Positions 9,779 to 19,107 of a stretch of DNA of 64,000 nt are shown piece by piece (within the stretch, counting starts at the first letter, position 1; each line of letters starts with the position of its first letter). The DNA lies in NCBI GenBank assembly GCA_947504045.1, contig CANNFY010000001.1:1364001-1428000 (forward strand), written 5' to 3'. The translations under genes were made by a program, and so were the position numbers. The notes beneath the pieces are model-generated. The model ran no database searches. It saw only the letters and a list, made by a program, of their open reading frames with translations, and was not told the origin of the DNA. The DNA comes from an uncultured Maribacter sp. (GTDB lineage Bacteria > Bacteroidota > Bacteroidia > Flavobacteriales > Flavobacteriaceae).

Positions 9779-10309
9779 CTACCAATCTGCTAATGATGCG
9801 TTAAAGATATCTTGTGTTATACGTTCAAATATAACTTCATGAGCTTCACTTTTTATACTGGCTAACTGTGTGTCTGCATCATAATCATAAAAGAAAGAAA
9901 AGTTTTGTTCAAAATCTACATCTTCTTTTGTATTATTAAAAAACCTGCATTTTACTCTTACCGTTAGTCTGTTCTGAGCAGCAGTTTGGTCTGCAGTAGC
10001 ACTCATTGGAGAAATACGATATTCTGTTATTTCGCCTTCGTATAGTAAATCTGCATTGCCATTGTTTACTAAATCTAAACTGGATTGGTTTAGTATACGG
10101 TCTTGCAATGCTAATGTAAAATCGCGATCCATACCTGGTTCAAAAGTAGAGCCAGGACTTTGTGTTGCGTAATTTTGAAAATAGTTTACTTGAAATGTTT
10201 TTGCTGTACCAACATTACCGCCTGTAAAATTATAAATTCCGCAACCGTTTAACAGAAGGGTTATAAAAATAAGAAATATGCTATTTTTTATTTTATGTGT
10301 TAGTATCAT
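9779..10309 (-). CDS. lptE: LptE-family lipoprotein (LPS assembly)
   Basis: LptE plugs the LptD barrel that inserts lipopolysaccharide into the outer membrane. The 176-residue product begins with a lipoprotein signal (IFLIFITLLLNGC, lipobox LNGC), followed by GIYNFTGG and a body typical of Bacteroidota LptE, including the FEPGMDRDFTLALQDRIL segment. It lies three bases after the sigma-54 activator stop. Assignment is by overall pattern and gene neighbourhood. Confidence 0.85.
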   Translation of the reverse strand: MILTHKIKNSIFLIFITLLLNGCGIYNFTGGNVGTAKTFQVNYFQNYATQSPGSTFEPGMDRDFTLALQDRILNQSSLDLVNNGNADLLYEGEITEYRISPMSATADQTAAQNRLTVRVKCRFFNNTKEDVDFEQNFSFFYDYDADTQLASIKSEAHEVIFERITQDIFNASLADW

Positions 10310-10312
10310 TTT

Positions 10313-11593
10313 TTATAAATCGTATTGTTTAATTTTTCTGTATAATGTTCTTTCAGATATACCTAGTTCTGAAGCAGCGGCTTTGCGTTTACCTCTATTA
10401 CGTTCAAGAGATTTTTTTATAAGTTCTATCTCCTTTTCTTGTAAAGATAAGGTTTCTTCTTCTTCAATTTCTTCTGCAAAATGGTATTTGTCATCTGTAA
10501 TAGAAGGTCTTGCTGCTATTTTTTCGGTTATTGGCTCTGGTAATTGTAATATTGGAAGTATAGATTCTTCTGTGTTTGCTTCTTGTGTAGTACTCTCGTT
10601 ATTGTCTCCGTATATTTTTTGAATAAGATGCTCGTTTTCTTCTTGTACTTTTTGGCTATCGTTATTTTTTAATAACTCCATGGTAAGTTTTTTAAGGTCA
10701 TTTAGGTCTCCCTTCATGTCAAATAAAACTTTATAAAGTATTTCGCGTTCGTTACTAAAATCGCTCTCTTTTTTTTCTTGGCCAACTACGGCAGGTAAAT
10801 TGTTTTTACTAGAGTTAGGAAGGTAGCCATTAAGTGTTTCTAATGTTATGTTTCTTTTTTCTTCTAAAACAGACACTTGCTCAGCTATATTTCTTAATTG
10901 ACGAATGTTACCTGGCCATCTGTATTTTAAAAGTAATTGTATAGCATTATCGTCTAAGCGAATAGTAGGCATCTTATATTTTTGTCCAAAATCTGATGCA
11001 AATTTTCTAAATAATAAATGAATATCTCCTTCTCTTTCTCTAAGTGGCGGAATATTAAGTTCTACGGTACTTAGTCTGTAATATAAATCTTCTCTAAATT
11101 TTTCTTTTTTAATAGCATCAAACATATTTACGTTTGTGGCTGCTACAATACGAACATTAGTTTTTTGCACTTGAGAAGAACCTACTTTTAAAAATTCGCC
11201 ATTTTCTAAAACACGTAATAAACGTACTTGGGTTGTTAGTGGTAATTCTCCCACTTCATCTAAAAAAATGGTTCCGCCATCTGCTACTTCAAAGTACCCA
11301 CTTCTGGTAGATGTTGCACCAGTAAAGGCACCTTTTTCATGTCCAAAAAGTTCGCTATCTATAGTTCCTTCTGGTATGGCGCCACAGTTAACTGCAATAT
11401 ATTTTGCATGTTTTCTGTGCGATAAAGAGTGTATAATTTTTGGAATAGATTCTTTACCAACACCACTTTCTCCTGTTACAAGAACAGATATATCGGTAGG
11501 AGCAACCTGTATCGCTTTTTCTATAGCGCGGTTAAGTTTTGGATCGTTACCAATAATTTCAAAACGTTGTTTTATGGCCTGAATATTTTCCAT
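10313..11593 (-). CDS. Sigma-54-dependent transcriptional activator lacking a receiver domain
   Basis: This AAA+ bacterial enhancer-binding protein of 426 residues contains Walker A GESGVGKE (41-48), the sigma-54 contact loop GAFTGA (88-93) and Walker B GGTIFLDE (106-113). After a variable Glu-rich linker there is a Fis-type helix-turn-helix at the C-terminus (RKAAASELGISERTLYRKI). The AAA+ domain begins almost at residue 1, so no receiver, PAS or GAF sensor is present. Activity is therefore probably controlled by expression level or by a partner protein. It sits between miaB and lptE, and may act on the sigma-54-like elements before groES about 2 kb away. Confidence 0.92.
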   Translation of the reverse strand: MENIQAIKQRFEIIGNDPKLNRAIEKAIQVAPTDISVLVTGESGVGKESIPKIIHSLSHRKHAKYIAVNCGAIPEGTIDSELFGHEKGAFTGATSTRSGYFEVADGGTIFLDEVGELPLTTQVRLLRVLENGEFLKVGSSQVQKTNVRIVAATNVNMFDAIKKEKFREDLYYRLSTVELNIPPLREREGDIHLLFRKFASDFGQKYKMPTIRLDDNAIQLLLKYRWPGNIRQLRNIAEQVSVLEEKRNITLETLNGYLPNSSKNNLPAVVGQEKKESDFSNEREILYKVLFDMKGDLNDLKKLTMELLKNNDSQKVQEENEHLIQKIYGDNNESTTQEANTEESILPILQLPEPITEKIAARPSITDDKYHFAEEIEEEETLSLQEKEIELIKKSLERNRGKRKAAASELGISERTLYRKIKQYDL

Positions 11594-11598
11594 AGTAT

Positions 11599-13044
11599 TT
11601 AATTGTTTTCAGAATAACCTACCGCAGTACCTTTTAAAGTTGCTGATGTACAGTCTTCTATCTTTACGTTTACAAAATCTCCAACTTTATAGTTTTCTTT
11701 CGGAAAAACCACCACAGTACTTTGAGAGTTTCTTCCCATCCAATGTTGATCCGATTTTTTAGAAACCCCTTCAATAAGAACTTCTTCTGTTTTTCCTAAG
11801 TGTTGCTGTGTTCTATAATGGCAGTGCTCTCTTTGTAAGGCAATTACTTCTGCAAGTCTTCTTTGTTTTGTTTCTTGTGGAATATCGTCTTCTAATTTTC
11901 TAGCGGCCATAGTTCCTGGTCTTTCAGAATAGGCGTACATATAACCAAAATTATATTTTACATATTCTAAAGCCTTAAGTGTGTCTTGGTGGTCTTCTTC
12001 TGTTTCTGTTGGAAAACCAATAATCATGTCTTGAGATATAGAACAGTCTGGAAGAATTTTACGAATATTATCTATTAAAGTAAAGTACTCTTCTATAGTG
12101 TGTAAGCGGTTCATTTCTTTAAGAATTCTGTTACTTCCACTCTGTAAAGGTAAATGTATGTGGTTGCAAATATTTTTATATTTGGCTACCGTTTTAATTA
12201 CTTCTAAGGTCATATCTTGCGGGTTAGAAGTAGAAAAGCGAATTCGCATTTTTGGTTGTGCTTCTGCTACAGAAGCCAACAAATTAGCAAAATTTGTTGC
12301 GGTTGCTTTTTGCATTTCTGAAGCATTGTCAAAATCTTTTCGTAATCCTCCACCATACCATAAGTAGCTATCTACATTTTGTCCTAGTAACGTAATTTCT
12401 TTATAACCTTTATTCCATAAATCGTTTACTTCATTTAAGATAGACTGTGGTTCTCTACTACGCTCTCTACCTCTTGTAAAAGGAACCACGCAAAAAGTAC
12501 ACATATTGTCACAACCACGAGTAATAGATACAAAGGCATTTACACCATTAGTATGTAAGCGTATTGGAGAAATATCGCCATAAGTTTCTTCTTTAGATAA
12601 GATAACGTTTACGGCATTTTTGCCATCGTCAATTTCTTGAATAAGGTTAGGAAGGTCTTTGTAAGCATCTGGCCCTACAACCATGTCTACAATTTTTTCC
12701 TCTTCAAGAAACTTACTTTTTAATCTTTCTGCCATGCACCCTAAAACTCCAACTTTTAAATGCGGACGTTCTTTTTTTACGGCATTAAATTTTTGCAAAC
12801 GTTTACGTACAGTTTGTTCCGCTTTATCACGTATAGAACAGGTGTTTACTAACACTAAATCTGCTTCTTCTAATGTTTGAGTAGTATTAAACCCTTCTTT
12901 AGTTAAAATAGATGCTACTACTTCACTATCCGCAAAATTCATAGCACAGCCATAACTTTCTAAATAAAGTTTACGGCTATTATCTTTTTTATTGTCAATA
13001 GAAACAGAGGTTCCTTGTATAGATTCGTCTATGATTTTCTCCAT
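11599..13044 (-). CDS. miaB: tRNA-2-methylthio-N6-dimethylallyladenosine synthase MiaB
   Basis: This radical SAM methylthiotransferase acts on A37 of tRNAs reading UNN codons. The 481-residue product has the N-terminal UPF0004 domain with three cluster cysteines ([30 protein letters not shown]), the radical SAM motif [11 protein letters not shown] and a C-terminal TRAM domain. The first 25 residues form a short variable extension. It appears to lead the operon with the sigma-54 activator five bases downstream. Confidence 0.96.
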   Translation of the reverse strand: MEKIIDESIQGTSVSIDNKKDNSRKLYLESYGCAMNFADSEVVASILTKEGFNTTQTLEEADLVLVNTCSIRDKAEQTVRKRLQKFNAVKKERPHLKVGVLGCMAERLKSKFLEEEKIVDMVVGPDAYKDLPNLIQEIDDGKNAVNVILSKEETYGDISPIRLHTNGVNAFVSITRGCDNMCTFCVVPFTRGRERSREPQSILNEVNDLWNKGYKEITLLGQNVDSYLWYGGGLRKDFDNASEMQKATATNFANLLASVAEAQPKMRIRFSTSNPQDMTLEVIKTVAKYKNICNHIHLPLQSGSNRILKEMNRLHTIEEYFTLIDNIRKILPDCSISQDMIIGFPTETEEDHQDTLKALEYVKYNFGYMYAYSERPGTMAARKLEDDIPQETKQRRLAEVIALQREHCHYRTQQHLGKTEEVLIEGVSKKSDQHWMGRNSQSTVVVFPKENYKVGDFVNVKIEDCTSATLKGTAVGYSENN

Positions 13045-13080
13045 GGAGTTTTGTACTTCAAAAATATTTTAAAAGGAAAG

Positions 13081-13112
13081 CAAAGATAACGCTAAATTCA
13101 ATTTTATGACAA
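13081..13112 (-). promoter_or_regulatory. Promoter of the miaB operon (TTG-N21-TATCTTTG)
   Basis: On the minus strand a TTG at 13110-13112 is followed after 21 bases by TATCTTTG at 13081-13088, matching the Bacteroidota primary sigma pattern. The start codon is 36 bases downstream. Confidence 0.6.
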
Positions 13113-13237
13113 GATGGCAGTTGTAAAATTTTTATAAAATTTTGTTCCTAGCTTTAAAGTAAAGTTTAAAAAGAATTTTTGATGAGATTTTTATAAATAC
13201 TTTTACCATTGTGTAATTAAAAAATTGCAAAATACAA

Positions 13238-13900
13238 ATGTGTGCAAAACGCAAAAAAGAACCTTGGCCTACTAAAGCAGTAATGCAACAGATTTATGAT
13301 AATAAAATGTGGGGAGGAGATAGTACCGTAGATTTTTTTTCTGGAGAAGGCTCTCATGCACCAGAAATTGTAAATCCATATGTAAAAGAGGTAACCACTT
13401 TTTTAAACTCTTTTGGTAAAAATGTAATAGTTTCTGATTTAGGTTGTGGAGATTTTAATGTTGGTAATAAGCTGGTTTCTTATACTAAAAAATATATTGC
13501 TGTAGATATTGTTCCGGAGCTTATAGAGCGAAACAAACGTCTTTTTAATTATAATAACTTAGAGTTTAAATGTATAGATATTAGTCAGGATCCTTTGCCG
13601 AAAGCAGATTGTGTACTACTTAGGCAGGTAATGCAACATTTATCTAATACAGAAATAGAAAAACTACTATTAAAATTAAAAAGTTATAAATATTTAATAG
13701 TTACAGAGCATATACCAGTAGGTAATTTTACGCCTAATGTAGATATTATTTCTGGGCAAGGAATACGTTTAAAAAAAAATAGTGGAGTAGATATACAGCA
13801 GCAGCCATTTTCTTTTAAGACAGCTTTAGTTAAAAATTTAGCAACCTCATATCATGATAGTAAAAGTGTAATAGTAACAAATTTATATCAGAATTTTTAG
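13238..13900 (+). CDS. Class I SAM-dependent methyltransferase
   Basis: This 220-residue protein has a Rossmann methyltransferase core. Motif I is VSDLGCGDFNVG (about residues 65-76), followed by an acidic strand (IAVDIVPE) that would bind the SAM ribose, a motif DISQDPLPKADCVLLRQVMQHL (about 115-135), and a YLIVTEH strand. The N-terminal segment WPTKAVMQQIYDNKMWGG is typical of small-molecule methyltransferases in marine bacteria. The substrate is unknown. It is divergent from miaB and stands alone before an LVIVD lipoprotein, with no clear operon partner. Confidence 0.8.
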   Translation: MCAKRKKEPWPTKAVMQQIYDNKMWGGDSTVDFFSGEGSHAPEIVNPYVKEVTTFLNSFGKNVIVSDLGCGDFNVGNKLVSYTKKYIAVDIVPELIERNKRLFNYNNLEFKCIDISQDPLPKADCVLLRQVMQHLSNTEIEKLLLKLKSYKYLIVTEHIPVGNFTPNVDIISGQGIRLKKNSGVDIQQQPFSFKTALVKNLATSYHDSKSVIVTNLYQNF

Positions 13901-13961
13901 AAAATTTGCAACCAATACGCTGTGTATGCATCTTAATATTAGGAACTTAAATATTAAGTAC

Positions 13962-15203
13962 ATGAAAACTAAGTATGCATTAGTATGGTTTGTTACATTT
14001 TTATTGCTTTTTTCTTGTCAAGATAAAGAAGATGGTATTTATGAAGATTATTTAGTAGCAAAACCCTTAACAATTACAACAGAAGAGTTTAATGCAGGTG
14101 TAGATATTATAGCCCCTTTGCCAATAGAGGAATCAGGAAAAATTTATGCTTATGAGAATTATGTTTTTATAAATGATAAATATAAAGGGGTGCATGTAAT
14201 TGATAATAGTAACCCAGCCTCCCCAGAAAAAATAGCGTTTATTAAAATAGCCGGAAATGTAGACATTTCAGTAAAAAATAATTATTTATATGCAGATAGC
14301 ATTGCAGATTTAATGGTTTTAGATATATCGGATATTTATAACATTCGTATTGTAGACCGTTTAAAAAATGTTTTAGGTAGCAATATAGTTTGGCCTGTAG
14401 ATGTAGACTTTTTTGACTATGGAGAAATAGATTATGAAAATGAAATTATTGTAGGTTGGGAAACCGTTACTGAAAAAATGCTAGTAGAAGAATACGAAGA
14501 AAGGTATAGAAATACAGATGTTCTTTTTGCAGAAACTACAAATGATGCTTCAACAGGACAAGGAGGCTCATTAGCAAGGTTTAAAATTGTAGACAATTAT
14601 TTATATGCGGTAGACAGCCATTTTATAAACATTTTTAATATTGAAGATTTAAGCAGTCCAAAAGATTTGGAAGACGTTTTTGCAGGTTTTGATATAGAAA
14701 CAATTTTTAATAGAGATAATTATCTGTTTTTAGGAAGCATGCGAGGTATGTATATATATGATATTACAGAACCAGAAACGCCAACTTTTGTTTCCGAATT
14801 TCAGCATGGAACAGCATGCGATCCTGTGGTGGTAGATGGCGATTATGCTTATGTTACTTTAAGAGGAGGTAATGCTTGTGGTGCACTAGAAAGTGGTTTG
14901 TTTATTGTGGATATTTCAGAAATAACAAATCCTGTTTTAGCAGAAAGCTATCCGCTAGAAAGCCCGTACGGTTTAGGAGTAAAAGATGAGAAATTATTTA
15001 TATGCGATGGCCCTGCAGGTTTAAAAGTATACGATAAAACAAATATTAAAGATTTAAAACAACTAAATCATTTCCAAGATATAAGTACTTTTGATGTAAT
15101 TCCTTTAGAAGAGCAATTATTAATGGTTGGTGATGAAGTTTTGTATCAATACCAATATTTAAACAATAACCTAAAGTTACTAAGCACTTTAGAGTTAAAT
15201 TAA
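13962..15203 (+). CDS. LVIVD repeat lipoprotein (beta-propeller)
   Basis: The 413-residue product starts at ATG 13962, immediately before a lipoprotein signal (ALVWFVTFLLLFSC). Its body contains repeated blades with words such as GVHVIDNSNPASPEKI, LMVLDISDIYNI, MYIYDITEPETPTF and LFIVDISEITNPVL, the LVIVD pattern of surface beta-propellers. It is probably anchored to the outer membrane and facing the periplasm or surface. Its ligand is unknown. A longer frame begins at 13926 but would bury the signal peptide. Confidence 0.85.
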   Translation: MKTKYALVWFVTFLLLFSCQDKEDGIYEDYLVAKPLTITTEEFNAGVDIIAPLPIEESGKIYAYENYVFINDKYKGVHVIDNSNPASPEKIAFIKIAGNVDISVKNNYLYADSIADLMVLDISDIYNIRIVDRLKNVLGSNIVWPVDVDFFDYGEIDYENEIIVGWETVTEKMLVEEYEERYRNTDVLFAETTNDASTGQGGSLARFKIVDNYLYAVDSHFINIFNIEDLSSPKDLEDVFAGFDIETIFNRDNYLFLGSMRGMYIYDITEPETPTFVSEFQHGTACDPVVVDGDYAYVTLRGGNACGALESGLFIVDISEITNPVLAESYPLESPYGLGVKDEKLFICDGPAGLKVYDKTNIKDLKQLNHFQDISTFDVIPLEEQLLMVGDEVLYQYQYLNNNLKLLSTLELN

Positions 15204-15292
15204 AGTGAGGAAATAAGCTATAAAAATATCTTTTTACAAGGCTTTTTTTAAGACATATATATAAGGTATAACATTTAATTAAAAATTTCTAC

Positions 15293-15300
15293 TACTTTTG
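15293..15300 (+). promoter_or_regulatory. Promoter -7 element (TACTTTTG) of topA
   Basis: The octamer TACTTTTG matches TAnnTTTG and lies 19 bases before the topA ATG, giving a short leader of about 15 bases. Confidence 0.55.
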
Positions 15301-15319
15301 TTTCTTCAAAAAGGAATGA

Positions 15320-17827
15320 ATGGCTAAGAATTTAGTAATAGTAGAGTCGCCAGCAAAGGCTAAAACAATAGAAAAGTTTTTAGGGAAAGATTTTAAAGTA
15401 GAGTCTAGCTTTGGGCATATTGCAGATTTGCCGTCTAAAGAACTAGGTGTAGATGTAGACAAAGATTTTGAACCAAAATATATTGTAGACAAAGACAAAA
15501 AAGCCCTTGTAAAAAAATTAAGAGATTTAGCAAAAAAAGCGGAAGTTATATGGTTAGCAAGTGATGAAGATCGCGAGGGAGAAGCTATATCTTGGCACTT
15601 AGCAGAAGAGCTAAAACTAGATAAAGACAAAACAAAAAGAATTGTCTTTAACTCTATTACTAAATCTGCAATACAGAAAGCAATTGAAAACCCAAGAGAG
15701 ATAAACTATAATTTAGTAAACGCTCAACAGGCCAGAAGAGTTTTAGATCGTTTGGTAGGGTACCAATTATCTCCAGTACTTTGGAAAAAAATAAAACCAG
15801 GTTTGTCTGCTGGTAGAGTGCAATCCGTAGCAGTTCGTCTAATTGTAGAAAGAGAACGTAGTATAGAAGGTTTTACTCCAGTAGCTTCGTATAGAATAGC
15901 AGCGCAATTTATAACCAAAGATGGCAATGTTTTTAATGCTAAATTAAACAAGACGTTTAGTTCTAAAGCAGATGCACAAGAGTTTTTAGATAAAAATAGT
16001 AATGCAGATTTTTCGGTAAGTAAATTAGATAAAAAACCAGCAAAAAAATCACCATCTGCACCATTTACAACCTCTACATTACAACAAGAGGCAGCAAGAA
16101 AATTGTATTTTTCTGTAGGTAGAACCATGCAAGTTGCGCAGCGGTTATATGAAGCCGGACTTATAACTTACATGAGAACAGATAGTGTAAATTTATCTGA
16201 TGAAGCAGTAAAAGCAGCAAAAGATGCAATTACTCAAAATTACGGCGAAGAGTATAGTACAGTTCGTAACTTTACTGGAAAAACTAAAGGAGCACAAGAA
16301 GCCCATGAAGCCGTAAGGCCAACAGATATGTTAAGGTCTTCTATCTCTTTAGAAAGAGACCAATCTAAATTATACGAACTTATTTGGAAACGTACTATTG
16401 CATCTCAAATGAGTGATGCACAATTAGAACGCACCAATGTAAAAATAAAAACCAATACCCATTCCGAAGAATTTACATCTAACGGGGAGGTTATAAAGTT
16501 TGATGGTTTCTTAAAAGTTTACTTAGAAGGTTTAGATGATGAAGACCAAGCAGAAGAACAAGAAGGAATGTTACCTGCAATGCAAGTTGGCGAAAAATTA
16601 AGTAACAAGTATATTACTGCAACAGAACGTTTTTCTAGAGCACCATATAGATTTACAGAAGCGTCATTAGTAAAAAAATTAGAAGAATTAGGCATAGGAA
16701 GACCATCTACTTATGCACCAACAATATCTACAATATTAAATAGAGGATATGTAGAAAAAGGAACTATAGAAGGTGTAGAAAGAAAGTATACACAACTAGT
16801 TCTAGAAGATAACCTAGTAACAGAAAAAAATCTTACAGAAACTGTTGGCTCAGATAAAGGTAAAATGGTACCTACAGATATAGGTATGATTGTAACAGAT
16901 TTTTTAGTAAGTAATTTTTCTAATATTTTAGATTACAATTTTACAGCAAAAGTTGAAGAAGATTTTGACGAAATAGCAACAGGAGAGGAAGATTGGAAAA
17001 AAGTAATGAAAACTTTTTATAAAGATTTTCATCCTACGGTATTAGATGTAGAAGAAAATGCAGAGCGTGCTAGTGGAGAAAGAGTACTAGGAAAAGACCC
17101 AAAAACAGGAAGACAAGTTTCTGTACGTTTAGGAAGATTTGGGCCAATGGTACAAATAGGAACAGCAGAAGAAGAAGAAAAACCATTATTTGCAAGTTTA
17201 CTTCCAGAACAATCTTTAGGAAGCATTACTTATGAAGAAGCAATGGAACTTTTTAAATTACCTAGAGATTTAGGAGTTTATGAAGGAGAAGAAGTTGCAG
17301 CAAATGTTGGTAGATTTGGGCCGTATGTTCGTTTTGGTAAAAAGTTTATTTCTTTGCCGAAAGACGAGAGCGCTATGAATATTACTATGGATAGAGCAAT
17401 TGAACTTATTGTAGAAAAACAAAAGGCAGATGCTCCAATAGCTTCTTATGAAGGTAAAGATGTAGTAAAAGGTGTAGGGCGTTTTGGTCCATTTATAAAA
17501 TGGGACGGTATGTTTATTAACGTAAACAAAAAGTATGATTTTGATAACCTTACCCAAGAAAATATTGAAGAACTTATAGAAGTTAAAAAGCAAAAAGAAA
17601 TAGATAAAGTTGTTCATAACTGGGAAGAAGAAGGTATACGTATAGAAAAAGCAAGATGGGGTAGGCATAATGTGTTAAAAGGAAAAATAAAGGTAGAGCT
17701 TGCTAAAACGGTAGACGCTGCAGCAATGACATTGGAAGAAGCACAAGCATTGATTGAGGCAAAAACACCAAAGAAAAAAGCTAAGGCTAAACCAAAAACA
17801 AAAGCAAAACCAAAAGCTAAGAAGTAA
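15320..17827 (+). CDS. topA: DNA topoisomerase I (type IA)
   Basis: This enzyme relaxes negatively supercoiled DNA through a transient 5'-phosphotyrosine. The 835-residue product has an N-terminal TOPRIM domain (NLVIVESPAKAKTIEKFLG, and DEDREGEA for Mg binding). The catalytic tyrosine is Tyr284 in ITYMRTDS. Glycine-rich C-terminal repeats (GRFGPMVQIG, GRFGPYVRFG, GRFGPFIKW) replace classical zinc ribbons. It ends in an Ala/Lys/Pro tail of alternating KAKPK type that probably adds non-specific DNA affinity. The next gene begins two bases after its stop. Confidence 0.97.
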   Translation: MAKNLVIVESPAKAKTIEKFLGKDFKVESSFGHIADLPSKELGVDVDKDFEPKYIVDKDKKALVKKLRDLAKKAEVIWLASDEDREGEAISWHLAEELKLDKDKTKRIVFNSITKSAIQKAIENPREINYNLVNAQQARRVLDRLVGYQLSPVLWKKIKPGLSAGRVQSVAVRLIVERERSIEGFTPVASYRIAAQFITKDGNVFNAKLNKTFSSKADAQEFLDKNSNADFSVSKLDKKPAKKSPSAPFTTSTLQQEAARKLYFSVGRTMQVAQRLYEAGLITYMRTDSVNLSDEAVKAAKDAITQNYGEEYSTVRNFTGKTKGAQEAHEAVRPTDMLRSSISLERDQSKLYELIWKRTIASQMSDAQLERTNVKIKTNTHSEEFTSNGEVIKFDGFLKVYLEGLDDEDQAEEQEGMLPAMQVGEKLSNKYITATERFSRAPYRFTEASLVKKLEELGIGRPSTYAPTISTILNRGYVEKGTIEGVERKYTQLVLEDNLVTEKNLTETVGSDKGKMVPTDIGMIVTDFLVSNFSNILDYNFTAKVEEDFDEIATGEEDWKKVMKTFYKDFHPTVLDVEENAERASGERVLGKDPKTGRQVSVRLGRFGPMVQIGTAEEEEKPLFASLLPEQSLGSITYEEAMELFKLPRDLGVYEGEEVAANVGRFGPYVRFGKKFISLPKDESAMNITMDRAIELIVEKQKADAPIASYEGKDVVKGVGRFGPFIKWDGMFINVNKKYDFDNLTQENIEELIEVKKQKEIDKVVHNWEEEGIRIEKARWGRHNVLKGKIKVELAKTVDAAAMTLEEAQALIEAKTPKKKAKAKPKTKAKPKAKK

Positions 17828-17829
17828 CT

Positions 17830-18984
17830 ATGGCATTTGATTTTTTAGTACCTGTAGAAGATAAAGTTTTAGCCCACTGCGAACTACTGCCAGAACAAGC
17901 TATAGGAAAAAGTATTTATGCCCATACAGAAAGAGACGGTTTGCCAGTATTGGCAAATGCATCTATAGCGCTGTTGGGGGTTAAAGAATCTAGAAATGCT
18001 TTTGAAAAGAAAACTGAAAAATTAGATGTTTCTGCAATTAGGCTACAGTTCTACAAATTAATGTCTGGAAATTGGAACTCTACCATTGTAGATATGGGAG
18101 ATATTGAAGAAGGAGAATCTGTAGAAGACACCTATTTTGTAGTAAAAGAAATTGTTGCAGGTTTACTAGAAGAAAATATTATACCTATAATTTTAGGAGC
18201 TACGCAAGACATTACCTATGCTGCTTATAGAGCTTTTGATGGTATAAAAGACATGATTAATTTAGTGGCAGTAGACAGCCGCTTTGATTTTGGAATGGAA
18301 GACGAACTTATTTCTTCACATTCTTATATGAGTAAAATTATTACCGACAAGCCTAATAATTTATTTAATTTCTCCAATATAGGATACCAAAGTTATTTTA
18401 ATGCCCAAGAAGAGTTAGACCTTATGGAGCGTCTTTTTTTTGACTCTTACAGGTTAGGAGAAATGGTTAACGACATTACTTTGGCAGAACCAGTATTAAG
18501 AAATGCACATATGGTAAGCCTAGATGCAAGAGCAATTAAAGCTAGTGAAATATGTTTGTCTGGTAATTTTTCTCCAAACGGATTTAATGGACCTGAAATA
18601 TGTGCTATTGCAAGATACGCAGGTATTAGCGATAAAGTAAATGTATTTGGCATTTACGAAATAGAAAACAATGTACAGTCTAGCCAATTAATAGCACAAA
18701 TTATGTGGTATTTTATAGAAGGGTTTAATTTTAGAATAGCAGAATCTCCATATTCAAATACCGATTTTAATAAGTATATAGTACCTAACGAGACAGAGGA
18801 ACTTATTTTTCATAAAAGCTTATTAACAGAAAGATGGTGGGTTGAAGTGCCATCAATAATATCTTCATATACTAAAACAAATTCAGCAGCGTTATTACCA
18901 TGCACAGAAAAGGACTATTTAGATGCATGTAATCAAAATATTCCGGAAAGGTGGTTTAAGGCTTATAAGAAAGGCTTTAATTAA
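17830..18984 (+). CDS. Arginase/formimidoylglutamase-fold protein with degenerate metal site
   Basis: This 384-residue protein is recognisable as a ureohydrolase-fold relative by the strand-loop pattern around IILGATQDIT (120-129), VAVDSRFDFG (146-155) and VSLDARAIKASE (229-240). In active arginases these read GGDHS, DAHxD and SxDxDxxDP. Here the first His is Gln126, the second His is Arg151 and the second Asp of the last motif is Arg234, so about half of the binuclear manganese ligands are lost. Such genes are usually annotated formimidoylglutamase, which I doubt. It is co-transcribed with topA (two-base gap) and lies just upstream of gldK, so a structural or gliding-related role is possible. 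Confidence 0.7.
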   Translation: MAFDFLVPVEDKVLAHCELLPEQAIGKSIYAHTERDGLPVLANASIALLGVKESRNAFEKKTEKLDVSAIRLQFYKLMSGNWNSTIVDMGDIEEGESVEDTYFVVKEIVAGLLEENIIPIILGATQDITYAAYRAFDGIKDMINLVAVDSRFDFGMEDELISSHSYMSKIITDKPNNLFNFSNIGYQSYFNAQEELDLMERLFFDSYRLGEMVNDITLAEPVLRNAHMVSLDARAIKASEICLSGNFSPNGFNGPEICAIARYAGISDKVNVFGIYEIENNVQSSQLIAQIMWYFIEGFNFRIAESPYSNTDFNKYIVPNETEELIFHKSLLTERWWVEVPSIISSYTKTNSAALLPCTEKDYLDACNQNIPERWFKAYKKGFN

Positions 18985-19107
18985 TATAAAATTTTTTTTA
19001 AAAGGATTGCAAGTACATACAATAATTTATTCAAATCGCAGTTTTAGAGAGTAGAATAAACAATTGTGTTTGCAATTTTTAACCATAATCGAAATTTAAC
19101 CTAAAGT

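Noticed and set aside
17270-17668. Minus-strand 132-codon open frame opposite the 3' half of topA
   Set aside because: Phe/Tyr/Asn-rich composition is the expected reverse reading of Lys/Glu-rich topA codons; there is no independent promoter or family match.
17830-18984. Active formimidoylglutamase or agmatinase
   Set aside because: Both metal-binding histidines and one aspartate are substituted, and no histidine-utilisation genes are nearby.
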